Positions 1 to 8,065 of a stretch of DNA of 64,000 nt are shown one piece after another. The translations under genes were made by a program, and so were the position numbers. Source of the DNA: JAIEPW01 sp964406035 (GTDB lineage Bacteria > Acidobacteriota > Terriglobia > Bryobacterales > Bryobacteraceae); NCBI GenBank assembly GCA_964406035.1, contig CAYOQB010000004.1, positions 1 through 64,000 of the forward strand, in the 5' to 3' direction. Within the stretch, counting starts at the first letter, position 1; each line of letters starts with the position of its first letter. The notes beneath the pieces are model-generated. The model did not search any database. It was not told the DNA's origin and saw nothing but the letters and a program-made list of their open reading frames with translations.

Positions 1-73
1 CCATGAGTATCCCATGGATGTGGGGCGGCCTTAAACTCCAAACTGAGACACTACCGGAGTTTCCGCGCCACGA

Positions 74-79
74 TATAAT
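74..79 (+). promoter_or_regulatory. -10 element just upstream of a start codon
   Basis: A perfect TATAAT lies 9 bases before the ATG of the penicillin-acylase-type gene, with no purine-rich ribosome site between. Transcription starting 6-9 bases after the hexamer would begin at or next to the ATG, so the mRNA may be leaderless. No good -35 is visible. Confidence 0.5.
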
Positions 80-88
80 CGCAGCATC

Positions 89-2431
89 ATGAGAACCTCC
101 GTCCTGCTCCTGCTGGCCTTCGTTGCCGCTTCCGAAGCGGCTGCCCAGAAGTATGAGGCGCGCATCCGCCGCACCAGCTACGGTATCCCGCACATCGAGG
201 CCAGGAATCTCCCCAGCCTCGGCTTCGGCGATGGTTATGCGCAGGCGGAGGATCACCTCTGCTCCCTGGCGGACCAGGTGATCCGCGTGCGCGGCGAGCG
301 GGCCAAGTACTTTGGACCGGGCCGCAACGAGGACAATCTCAACAGCGACATCACCATGAAGGCGCTGAACCTGATCGCCGACGCGGAGCGCGACCTGTCG
401 CGCCAGCCCAAGGACACGCGCGACTGGTATCAGGGCTACGTGGACGGCTACAACCATTACCTGGCGCAAACCGGACGTGAAAAGGTACCGGGCTGGTGCC
501 AGGGGGCGATGTGGGTCGCGCCGATCACGGTCGCGGAGCTTGCCGGATACCACCGCCTGATCGCGCTGACCATCCCGAACCTGAGCGCGCAGATCGCCAC
601 CGCCGCGCCGCCCACGGCCGGCACACCCTCCGGCCAGGAGGCGCCCGAACCGGACTTCGACCTCGGCGCGAGCAACGGCTGGGCGATCGGCAAGGATCGC
701 AGCGAGAACGGCCGGGGCATGCTCATCGCCAACCCGCATTATCCCTGGGTGGGGTCCAATCGCTTCTGGGAAAAACACCTCACGATTCCAGGCAAGCTCA
801 ACGTCTATGGCGCCGGCTTGATCGGCATGCCGGGGGTGGCTATCGGCTTCAACAGCGCGGTGGCCTGGACCCACACGGTTTCGGCGGGCAAGCGCATCAC
901 CTTCTACACGCTGGATCTGGTCCCCGGCAAGCCCACGGCATATCGTTACGGGAGCGGCGAACGCGCCATGACCTCCAGGAAAGTGGCCGTCGAGGTGCGC
1001 CAGAACGACGGATCGGTGAAACCGATGGAGCGCACGGTGTGGTTCAGCCATTACGGTCCGGTGTTGAACTGGCCGGGCGCCGGCTGGACCGCCGCCCGCG
1101 TGGTTACCGTCCGCGACGCCAACTGGGAGAATCAGGGCCGCACCCGGCAATATCTGCCGATGGGTTCGGCGCGCAATCTGAAGGAGTTTCAGGCGGCCCA
1201 CGAGAAGTGGCAAGCCCTGAGCTGGGTGAACACCATTGCCGCCACGGCGGACGGCGTGGCCTGGTATGCGGATACCGCGCCGACTCCCAACCTGTCGCAG
1301 GCGGCGATCGACGAATGGGTGAAGCGGCGCGATTCGGATGACCTGACGCGGCGGATGTTCCAGCAGGGAGGCAATGTGCTGCTGGACGGATCGAATCCGG
1401 CCAATGAATGGCAGCCGGACGCGGGCTCCGCGACCCCCGGTGTGATCGGCTACCGGCGCACGCCGAAGGTGGAGCGCTCCGACTATGTGTTCAACGCCAA
1501 CGACAGCTTCTGGATCGCCAACTCGAAAGCGCCGATCGAAGGCGCCTACTCACGACTGCATGGCGAGCAGCGGACCGCGCGATCGCTCCGCACCCGCAAC
1601 AATGACCTGACGCTGGCCGGCAAGTCACCCGACGATCCGGATGGAGCGAATGACAAGTTCAGCCTCGATGAGATGGCCGACGCGCTGCTCTCCAATCGCA
1701 GCCTGGCGGCCGAGATGATTAAGGAGGAACTGGTCTCGCGCTGCCGCAAGCAGCCGTCGGTGGACGGTGTTGACCTCGCCAAGGCGTGCGCCACGCTGGC
1801 CGCCTGGAACGGGCGCAACGATGTCGAGGCGCGCGGCGCCGTCTTGTTCAAGGAGTTCATGGGCCAGTATGAGCCGCAGGAACTCGGCCGCAAGGGAAAG
1901 CTGTGGGCGGTGGATTTCGATCCCGCGAATCCCACCATGACGCCGCATACGCTGGCTCCCGGCGATCTGGCGCTGCAGAATCTGGCCAAGGCGGTGAAGA
2001 TTCTGGAATCGCGCGGCTTGGCGGTGGATGTGCCGCTGGGCGAAGTCCAGTATGCGGACAAGGCGGGACGCCGCATCCCGATCTCCGGCGGCGACGGGGC
2101 TTACGACGGCCTCAAGAACATGCAGCGCAACTCGCGCAACACCACTACTCTCGAGCCGATGGATAACCCCGCGCCGGTGAAGGGATCGCGATTCCTGACC
2201 GAGAAGGGTTATCCGGTGGTGCACGGGTCCAGTTTCCTGATGGCGCTAGAGTACACGGATAAGGGGCCTCGCGCCAAGGCGTTCCTGACCTACGGCGAGT
2301 CCGGCGATCCGAAGTCGCCGCATTTCTCCGATCAGACGGAACTGTTCTCGAAGAAGCAGTGGCGTCCGATTCTGTTCGACGAAAGCGACATCGCCAGGGA
2401 CGTCAAACGCGATTACAAGGTGAGCAAGTAG
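89..2431 (+). CDS. Secreted penicillin-acylase-family N-terminal nucleophile hydrolase
   Basis: The 780-residue product starts with a signal peptide (about residues 1-19) and has the organisation of the penicillin G acylase / acyl-homoserine-lactone acylase family. These are Ntn hydrolases that cut amide bonds after self-cleavage into two chains. The expected catalytic serine is Ser195 in LGASNGWAIG, which follows a spacer rich in Pro and Ala and would become the new N-terminus of the large subunit. Conserved family stretches follow (NPHYPW, AWTHTVS). Length fits the family. The substrate (beta-lactam, acyl-homoserine lactone or other amide) cannot be told from sequence. It is transcribed alone and converges on the sulfite oxidase gene, with only three bases between the two stops. 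Confidence 0.85.
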   Translation: MRTSVLLLLAFVAASEAAAQKYEARIRRTSYGIPHIEARNLPSLGFGDGYAQAEDHLCSLADQVIRVRGERAKYFGPGRNEDNLNSDITMKALNLIADAERDLSRQPKDTRDWYQGYVDGYNHYLAQTGREKVPGWCQGAMWVAPITVAELAGYHRLIALTIPNLSAQIATAAPPTAGTPSGQEAPEPDFDLGASNGWAIGKDRSENGRGMLIANPHYPWVGSNRFWEKHLTIPGKLNVYGAGLIGMPGVAIGFNSAVAWTHTVSAGKRITFYTLDLVPGKPTAYRYGSGERAMTSRKVAVEVRQNDGSVKPMERTVWFSHYGPVLNWPGAGWTAARVVTVRDANWENQGRTRQYLPMGSARNLKEFQAAHEKWQALSWVNTIAATADGVAWYADTAPTPNLSQAAIDEWVKRRDSDDLTRRMFQQGGNVLLDGSNPANEWQPDAGSATPGVIGYRRTPKVERSDYVFNANDSFWIANSKAPIEGAYSRLHGEQRTARSLRTRNNDLTLAGKSPDDPDGANDKFSLDEMADALLSNRSLAAEMIKEELVSRCRKQPSVDGVDLAKACATLAAWNGRNDVEARGAVLFKEFMGQYEPQELGRKGKLWAVDFDPANPTMTPHTLAPGDLALQNLAKAVKILESRGLAVDVPLGEVQYADKAGRRIPISGGDGAYDGLKNMQRNSRNTTTLEPMDNPAPVKGSRFLTEKGYPVVHGSSFLMALEYTDKGPRAKAFLTYGESGDPKSPHFSDQTELFSKKQWRPILFDESDIARDVKRDYKVSK

Positions 2432-2434
2432 CGC

Positions 2435-3802
2435 CTATCTGGCCGCAAAGCGCCGCGCCAGATATTCCAGAATGCCCTCGCGGTGCTCGGCTTTGACGTT
2501 GGCGCCCCAGCGGACCATCTTGTCGACCTCGCGCTCCCACTGGGCGCGGGTCAGGCGCTGTTGCGACATCATGGCTTCGTCGTGGCACGTCAAACAGGCG
2601 CCGCGGTAGCCGTCCGGAGGAGCCGGCGGGCGGATTTCGTCCGCCACAATCCGGGTCACCAGTTCGGGGGCGGCCGCGACGCGCGCTTCCACATGGTGCA
2701 CCACGTTCCAGTAGTAGCCCGACGGGTTCCACTCCTGGGCGAAGGGCTGGGATTCGCCGTTGGCGGCGAAGGCGCGCGCGGACAGCCGGACCGCGCCGGA
2801 CTGGCGGGGCGTCCACGCCAGGCTCCAGGGGATGAAGCCGAAGCGGCTTCCGCTGGCGAGTTTGGCCCGGGCCCAGCTCGCGCCGCCATCCGCGGAAACC
2901 TCCACCCGATCCAGCTTCGACAGGTCGCCAGCCCAGGCCGCGCCGCGGATGAACGCCGGCTTGCCCGCTACCAGCACCGGACCTCCGGCGCGAGGCGAGG
3001 CGATCACGCTCTTCACTTTCAAGCTGGTAACCGGCGTCATCTGCGCGGGGTCGACCGCGGTTCCGGGAGGAACTCCTTTGCCTGGATGGCGGTACGCGGT
3101 TTTCATAAAGAAACCGTCGAACTCGGTGTCGCGAACTTCAATACGGCGCAGCCACTTCATCCAGCAATCGCCCGCCCATCCGGCAGCCACTACGCGCAGC
3201 GGAAAGCCGTGCGACTGCGGCAGCGGTTTGCCGTTCATCTCGTAAGCGAGCAGCGTGTTGGGATCCATCGCTTTGACCAGCGGGATGCCGCGCTGGAACT
3301 TGGGCATGGACCCGACCGGCTCGTCGCAGCCGTCGAACAGCACCTCGATGGCGCCCTGCCGCACTCCAGCGAGTCTCAAGACGTCCGCCAGCCTCACGCC
3401 GGTCCACTTGGCGTTGCCCACTCCGCCGTACTTCCACTGCAGTCCCGGCATGGAGGGTTCATAAAGGCCGCGACCGTTGCCGGCGCATTCCAGGACCGCG
3501 ACCAGATCCACCTTGGGCAGGCGGCGAAGTTCCTCGAAGGTGAGCTTCAGGGGCTTCTCCACCGTGCCGCCCACCTCCAGCCGCCACTCGCGCAGGTCCA
3601 CCGAGGGCGTGTAGTGATGGGAGCGGATAAAAAAGCGGTCAATGGGCGTGATCTCGTCGAGGAAGCCCGCAAGCGGCATCTCGTAGTCTTCAGGACGCCG
3701 GGAGAGGACGATCATGTCGGCGCGCTTGGCCTGGCCCGCGGCGAAGGAGGACACGAAAGGCGCCGCGGCCAGGCCCATCAGGGTCCGGCGGGAAAACTTC
3801 AT
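2435..3802 (-). CDS. Tat-exported sulfite oxidase-like molybdoenzyme with C-terminal cytochrome c motif
   Basis: The protein has a twin-arginine leader (SRRTLMGLAA) and the sulfite-oxidase fold. Cys106 in LECAGNGR is the expected molybdenum thiolate ligand, and a dimerisation domain follows (about residues 250-375). The last ~55 residues contain CLTCH (403-407), a single c-type haem site, so electrons from the molybdopterin could pass to an attached haem as in bacterial sulfite dehydrogenases. The chosen ATG overlaps the stop of the upstream kinase gene as ATGA, preceded by GGA. An ATG nine bases earlier is possible but has no ribosome site. It probably acts in the periplasm; sulfite as the substrate is inferred from family only. 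Confidence 0.83.
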   Translation of the reverse strand: MKFSRRTLMGLAAAPFVSSFAAGQAKRADMIVLSRRPEDYEMPLAGFLDEITPIDRFFIRSHHYTPSVDLREWRLEVGGTVEKPLKLTFEELRRLPKVDLVAVLECAGNGRGLYEPSMPGLQWKYGGVGNAKWTGVRLADVLRLAGVRQGAIEVLFDGCDEPVGSMPKFQRGIPLVKAMDPNTLLAYEMNGKPLPQSHGFPLRVVAAGWAGDCWMKWLRRIEVRDTEFDGFFMKTAYRHPGKGVPPGTAVDPAQMTPVTSLKVKSVIASPRAGGPVLVAGKPAFIRGAAWAGDLSKLDRVEVSADGGASWARAKLASGSRFGFIPWSLAWTPRQSGAVRLSARAFAANGESQPFAQEWNPSGYYWNVVHHVEARVAAAPELVTRIVADEIRPPAPPDGYRGACLTCHDEAMMSQQRLTRAQWEREVDKMVRWGANVKAEHREGILEYLARRFAAR

Positions 3803-5634
3803 TGATTCCATTCTATGTTCTGGCTGCGCAGTTCGCCGTCGCCGAGTTGGACGGTGAACTGCTGGCGCTGCGCGCCAAGCGTCACGACGATGGTGTGCGA
3901 GCCCGCCGCCAGGGTCAGCGTGACGGGCGTCTTTTCCGGATGTTCCTTGCCGTCAATGACGATTGTGCTGCCGGGCGGAGTGGTGGTGAGGCGGAGGCGT
4001 CCCACCATGCGAATCAGGTCGACGGTAAGCGACTTGTCGGCGGGCGCGTCGATGATGCGCTGGGCGTCGCGATGGCCCTCCAGCTTGAACAGCGCGGCGT
4101 GGCGGCCGCTGGTGAGCGGCAGCGAGCAGGGCGTGACACAGCTCAGCGCCGCATTGCCGTCCACCGTGACTGTCGCGCCCGGAGGCGAGGACACCAGGGC
4201 GAACTCGGCGGGACCGCCGGGCTTGGGCGCGTCGGGCGTGACCGGGGGGACGGCGTCTGGCTTTGTTGGATCGGGTTTGGGCCGGTCCACCTGAGCCGTG
4301 CCGCCCGGCTTGGGCTTGGCGGGTTTCACGGGCTCCGGCTTCGCGGGCTCCACTTTGGCCGGCTCCGCCGGTTCTTCAGCGACGGGCGGCGGAGCGGTCA
4401 TTTTCTGATATCCGATGTAGCCGCCCGCCAGCAGCACCAGGACGCCGGCCGCGAGCATCGCGTTGCGGACTGTGTTGCTCTCATGCTCCTCGATGCGCTG
4501 CCGCGGCGCCGCGGAGGGCGGCGGAGGCTCCTTCGCGGCGGTGTCGGCGGAGGGCCGCAACTCCTCCACGCTCTCGCGCGGCGCGATACGCGTCTCATCC
4601 TGGGGATTGGGAGGCTTAACAACGGGCGGCTTCGGCGCCGCCACTTCATCCTGCGTGGTGCTGGTTCCGGGCAGCTTCGGCGTGGGCACCACCGCCAGCG
4701 TCTCGTCGTTTTCGGACAGCTTCGACGCCGCTGAATCCGACATCTGCTCGCCCGCCGTGGGCAGGTTCGCGCTGACCCCGCGGGGCAGGGGCTGCCAATC
4801 CTTGTTCAGATTCAGGGCGGTGGCCAGGGCCTCGATGAAATCCGTGCAGGTCTGGTAGCGGTCCTTGGTTTCCTTCGCCAGCGCCTTTCGCAGCACGCCG
4901 TCGACCTGGGCGTGCAGCGTCGGGTTCAGGCGCTGCGGCGAGCCCGGATCTTCCTTGACGATCTTGAACAGCAGCGTCGGCAGGTACTCGGCCGAAAACG
5001 GCTTCTCGCCCGTCAGCACTTCATAGGCGATCACCGCCAGCGCCCACTGATCCGCGCGGCCGTCCACGATGCCGCCATAGATCTGCTCCGGCGACATGTA
5101 GGTGGGCGTGCCCATCATCATGCCGGTCTGGGTCATCTGCTGGGACACGATCTTGGCGACCCCGAAGTCGGTGACCTTGGCGGAGCCGTCCTCGTGGATC
5201 ATGATGTTCGCCGGCTTGATGTCGCGGTGAACAATGCCTTTCTTGTGGGCGTAGTCCAGCGCCGCGGCCACCTGGCGGAAGATGCTGAGCAGCGTTTCCT
5301 TGCTGGGAGTCTGTTCCGCTTCGAGCACTTTCTCGAGCGGCGGACCGTTGACGAACTCCATGAAGATGTACGCGAGGCCTTCGTGCTCGGCGATGTCGTA
5401 GATGGTCACGATCCCCGGGTGGGAAAGAATTCCGGCGGACTGGGCCTCGCGGAAAAGGCGCTCCCGCAGCCGGTCCCGCTCGGCGGTTTCCGTTAAGTCC
5501 GCGAGGCGGATGCTTTTGATGGCGATCTGCCGCCCGATGTGCGGATCCTGGGCGAGATACACCACACCCATGGCGCCCCGGCCAAGTTCCCGGCTGATTT
5601 TGTACCGCCCGATCTGTTCCACGCTTGGAGTCAT
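3799..5634 (-). CDS. Membrane Ser/Thr protein kinase with two C-terminal PEGA domains
   Basis: Residues 1-280 form a Hanks-type kinase with all key elements: glycine loop LGRGAMG, Lys40, catalytic HRD at 136-138, DFG at 156-158 and the SPEQ activation-segment end. A Pro/Ala-rich linker leads to one transmembrane helix (about 391-411). Outside the membrane come a Pro/Lys-rich stretch and two PEGA-type beta domains (about 476-540 and 545-611, each with a PPGAT/PPGST-V-DG core). The layout suggests a sensor that binds something at the cell surface and phosphorylates cytoplasmic targets. It is the first gene of a two-gene unit; its stop overlaps the start of the sulfite-oxidase gene, so the two are translated together. 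Confidence 0.9.
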   Translation of the reverse strand: MTPSVEQIGRYKISRELGRGAMGVVYLAQDPHIGRQIAIKSIRLADLTETAERDRLRERLFREAQSAGILSHPGIVTIYDIAEHEGLAYIFMEFVNGPPLEKVLEAEQTPSKETLLSIFRQVAAALDYAHKKGIVHRDIKPANIMIHEDGSAKVTDFGVAKIVSQQMTQTGMMMGTPTYMSPEQIYGGIVDGRADQWALAVIAYEVLTGEKPFSAEYLPTLLFKIVKEDPGSPQRLNPTLHAQVDGVLRKALAKETKDRYQTCTDFIEALATALNLNKDWQPLPRGVSANLPTAGEQMSDSAASKLSENDETLAVVPTPKLPGTSTTQDEVAAPKPPVVKPPNPQDETRIAPRESVEELRPSADTAAKEPPPPSAAPRQRIEEHESNTVRNAMLAAGVLVLLAGGYIGYQKMTAPPPVAEEPAEPAKVEPAKPEPVKPAKPKPGGTAQVDRPKPDPTKPDAVPPVTPDAPKPGGPAEFALVSSPPGATVTVDGNAALSCVTPCSLPLTSGRHAALFKLEGHRDAQRIIDAPADKSLTVDLIRMVGRLRLTTTPPGSTIVIDGKEHPEKTPVTLTLAAGSHTIVVTLGAQRQQFTVQLGDGELRSQNIEWNQ

Positions 5635-5733
5635 TCTATCCGATCCGAAACATTCATCGCCGCTCTTGCTATCGGCAAAAAAGTGCTAGGGCGACAGTCG
5701 CGAACGGGTTATCGACGGGGTGAAGTCCGGGAA

Positions 5734-7458
5734 TCAGCCGCGCGACGCCGCTCCCGACGCCTGGCGCAAGTCCTTCACCACGACCCGCAGGGGAGAATAG
5801 CCTCGCGCGGCGGATTCGGGATCTTCCTCGATGCACAGGACGGCGTCGAGCACGCCGGATCCCACGCCGCCCCACTGCTCCACGCTGTTCCAGGCGAGGG
5901 CTTTCCACCCGCGGAACGCGAACTTCAGATGCTTCTCCTTCAACACCTCGGGCGGCGCCGACAGCGCGAGGCCGCGCACCGCCACGGTCGGATTTGGATT
6001 GCCGGCGCCGAACGGCGCCAGACGCAGAAGCTCCTCCAGACCCGCCGGCGTGAGCTCGTCGGCCCGCACGAGCGCGTCGGCCTCGATGGAGGCCGCGAAA
6101 TCGTCCGGCCCCAGCCGCGCGCGCGCATACTCGTTCCAGCGGCGCTCGAATTCCGGCAGGCGATCGGAAGCCAGAGTCAGGCCCGCGGCCTGGCGATGCC
6201 CTCCAAACTTCACGAACAAATCCGAGATGGCCTCCAAGGACTCGAGCAGATGAAACTCGCTGATGCTGCGGCCGGAACCTTGCGCCACCCCATCCTCGAT
6301 TCCCAGAACGAAGACGGGCCGTCCGAATTTCTCCACCATGCGGCTGGCGACGATGCCCACCACGCCCCGGTGCCAGCCATCTCCGGCGAACACCAGCGCG
6401 GCGCGCGAGTCGTCCACCTCCGTCGCCTCGCACTGTTTTTCGATGCTCAGCCGGATGGCGTCCTCGGCGGCGCGCCGGGCGATGTTCAGTGCGTCCAGAT
6501 GTCCGGCGATTTCGCGGGCCCGATCCAGGCTGGAGGTGGAGAACAGCTCGATGACGTCGCGCGCGCTGTCCATGCGGCCCGCGGCATTGATGCGGGGAGC
6601 CACCTGGAACGCGACCTGCCGCGCCGTCGGCGTAACGCCATGCGCCACGCGCGCGGTGTCGAGAAGCGCCCGCAGACCCGCATTCTTCACCTCCCGCAGC
6701 CCGTCCAGACCCAGCCGCACGATGGCGCGATTCTCGCCCGTCAGGGGCACGACATCGGCCACGGTGGCGATCGCCACCAGCTTCAGCAAGGACTCGAGCA
6801 TGCGCACCCGCCGCGCTTCCGTCCAGTCCATGCCCCCGAGCAGGGCCTGCGCGAGCTTGAAGACCACGCCCGCGCCGCAGAGTTCCTTGTACGGGTACGT
6901 GCAAGCCGGCTGGTTGGGATTCAGCACCGCGACTGCAGGGGGCAGGTCCGCTTCCGGCAGATGATGATCCGTAACGATGACGTCGATGTCGAGCTCGCGG
7001 GCGTGCCGCACGACATCCGCGGCGCGGATTCCGGTGTCCACGCTGATGATCAGCCGGACGCCGCCGGCGGCTGCTTCATCCACCACCTCGGGCCGCATGC
7101 CGTAGCCGTCACGGAGGCGGTGCGGCACGTGGAAGTCCGGCCTGGCGCCGCCGCAAAGCTCGATCGCGGTTTGCAGAACCACCACCGAACAGGTGCCGTC
7201 GACATCGTAGTCGCCGTAGATCAGGATCTTCTCGCGCTCGGCGATGGCCCGGCGCAGGCGATCCACCGCCTCACGCATCCCGTGCATCGCGTAGGGGTCG
7301 TGCAGTTGCGAAAACGAGGGATTCAGGAACGCCGCCGCGGCTTCCAGATCGCGATAGCCCCGCGACCACAGCACGCGCGCGGCGGGCGAGCGCAGCTTGA
7401 GGCCCTCGGCCAGACGGCTGACCCCTCGCTCGTTCGCCTCCGGCCAGTGCCACCGCAT
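5734..7458 (-). CDS. recJ: Single-stranded-DNA-specific exonuclease RecJ
   Basis: This is a 574-residue member of the DHH phosphoesterase family. The metal-binding motifs DYDVDG and VTDHH are intact, and DHHA1 and oligonucleotide-binding regions follow (HRQAAG around the middle). RecJ degrades single-stranded DNA 5' to 3' in recombination and mismatch repair. The ATG at 7458 shares its A with the stop of the upstream gene (TGATG), which fixes the start; a longer reading frame to 7563 is only overlap with that gene. Length matches the family. Confidence 0.93.
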   Translation of the reverse strand: MRWHWPEANERGVSRLAEGLKLRSPAARVLWSRGYRDLEAAAAFLNPSFSQLHDPYAMHGMREAVDRLRRAIAEREKILIYGDYDVDGTCSVVVLQTAIELCGGARPDFHVPHRLRDGYGMRPEVVDEAAAGGVRLIISVDTGIRAADVVRHARELDIDVIVTDHHLPEADLPPAVAVLNPNQPACTYPYKELCGAGVVFKLAQALLGGMDWTEARRVRMLESLLKLVAIATVADVVPLTGENRAIVRLGLDGLREVKNAGLRALLDTARVAHGVTPTARQVAFQVAPRINAAGRMDSARDVIELFSTSSLDRAREIAGHLDALNIARRAAEDAIRLSIEKQCEATEVDDSRAALVFAGDGWHRGVVGIVASRMVEKFGRPVFVLGIEDGVAQGSGRSISEFHLLESLEAISDLFVKFGGHRQAAGLTLASDRLPEFERRWNEYARARLGPDDFAASIEADALVRADELTPAGLEELLRLAPFGAGNPNPTVAVRGLALSAPPEVLKEKHLKFAFRGWKALAWNSVEQWGGVGSGVLDAVLCIEEDPESAARGYSPLRVVVKDLRQASGAASRG

Positions 7459-7949
7459 CAGTTGCGGGAGAAGTAGCCGCCCATGGAGTCGTCCTCCTCG
7501 CCGCTCAGGGAGGGGAAGTGCATCTCCAGGGCCTCCTCGATATCCAGGAACTCGGTGAACCACTCGGTGCGGATCTCGAAAACGTATACCCGCGAATCCA
7601 CCGTGAACGACAACTCGATCGCGCCGGTGGACCCCATATGCTTGCGCGCGTCCTTCAACTTGGACTCGAGTTCCCGCCGTTCGTCGCGGTCGATCGTAAG
7701 GGTCTCGATCTCATCCGCGGCTTCCTCGATGGCCTCCGGCGTCAGCTCGGTGGCATGGAAAACGATCATGCGGGCGCCGGCTTTCTCAGCGGCCTTCACG
7801 AAGCGGCGGTAGTCCGGATCCCGTTCGACGTTCCAGGCGACCACGCCCGTGCCCTCCAGGTTGGGAGGAATACCCACGAACACTCCCAGGTTCGTTCCTT
7901 CCAGGTACTTCAGGATCTCGTCTTTCAACTGGTCGAAGTTCTGAGTCAT
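7458..7949 (-). CDS. Acidic conserved hypothetical protein coupled to recJ
   Basis: The 163-residue protein has no motif I can name. It is acidic, has no signal peptide or membrane segment, and contains a central helical stretch (ELTPEAIEEAADEIETL) followed by beta-rich sequence (GAIELSFTVDSRVYVFEIRT). Its stop overlaps the recJ start, so the pair is very probably one transcription unit. Whether it works with RecJ is inference from position only. Confidence 0.75.
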   Translation of the reverse strand: MTQNFDQLKDEILKYLEGTNLGVFVGIPPNLEGTGVVAWNVERDPDYRRFVKAAEKAGARMIVFHATELTPEAIEEAADEIETLTIDRDERRELESKLKDARKHMGSTGAIELSFTVDSRVYVFEIRTEWFTEFLDIEEALEMHFPSLSGEEDDSMGGYFSRN

Positions 7950-8053
7950 TGGCAGCAGCCGCCTTCGGGATTTCCCAGACTAACATGGCCGCCGGGAATG
8001 CGCTTCGGATCGAGTACGCCAGAGCCGTCCTAGGCTTGGCGCCGGAACAGTCT

Positions 8054-8059
8054 TATAAT
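8054..8059 (+). promoter_or_regulatory. -10 element six bases from a start codon
   Basis: A perfect TATAAT ends six bases before the ATG at 8066, too close for a normal leader and ribosome site. The spacing fits a leaderless transcript, as at 74-79. Confidence 0.5.
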
Positions 8060-8065
8060 CGCGAC

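Noticed and set aside
496..1341. Long frame inside the penicillin-acylase-type gene
   Set aside because: It is Arg/Gly-rich out-of-frame reading of GC-rich DNA, without a ribosome site or family similarity. The same applies to other long opposite-strand frames in this window, such as 2,483-3,805, 5,539-7,476, 13,149-14,813 and 62,138-63,877.
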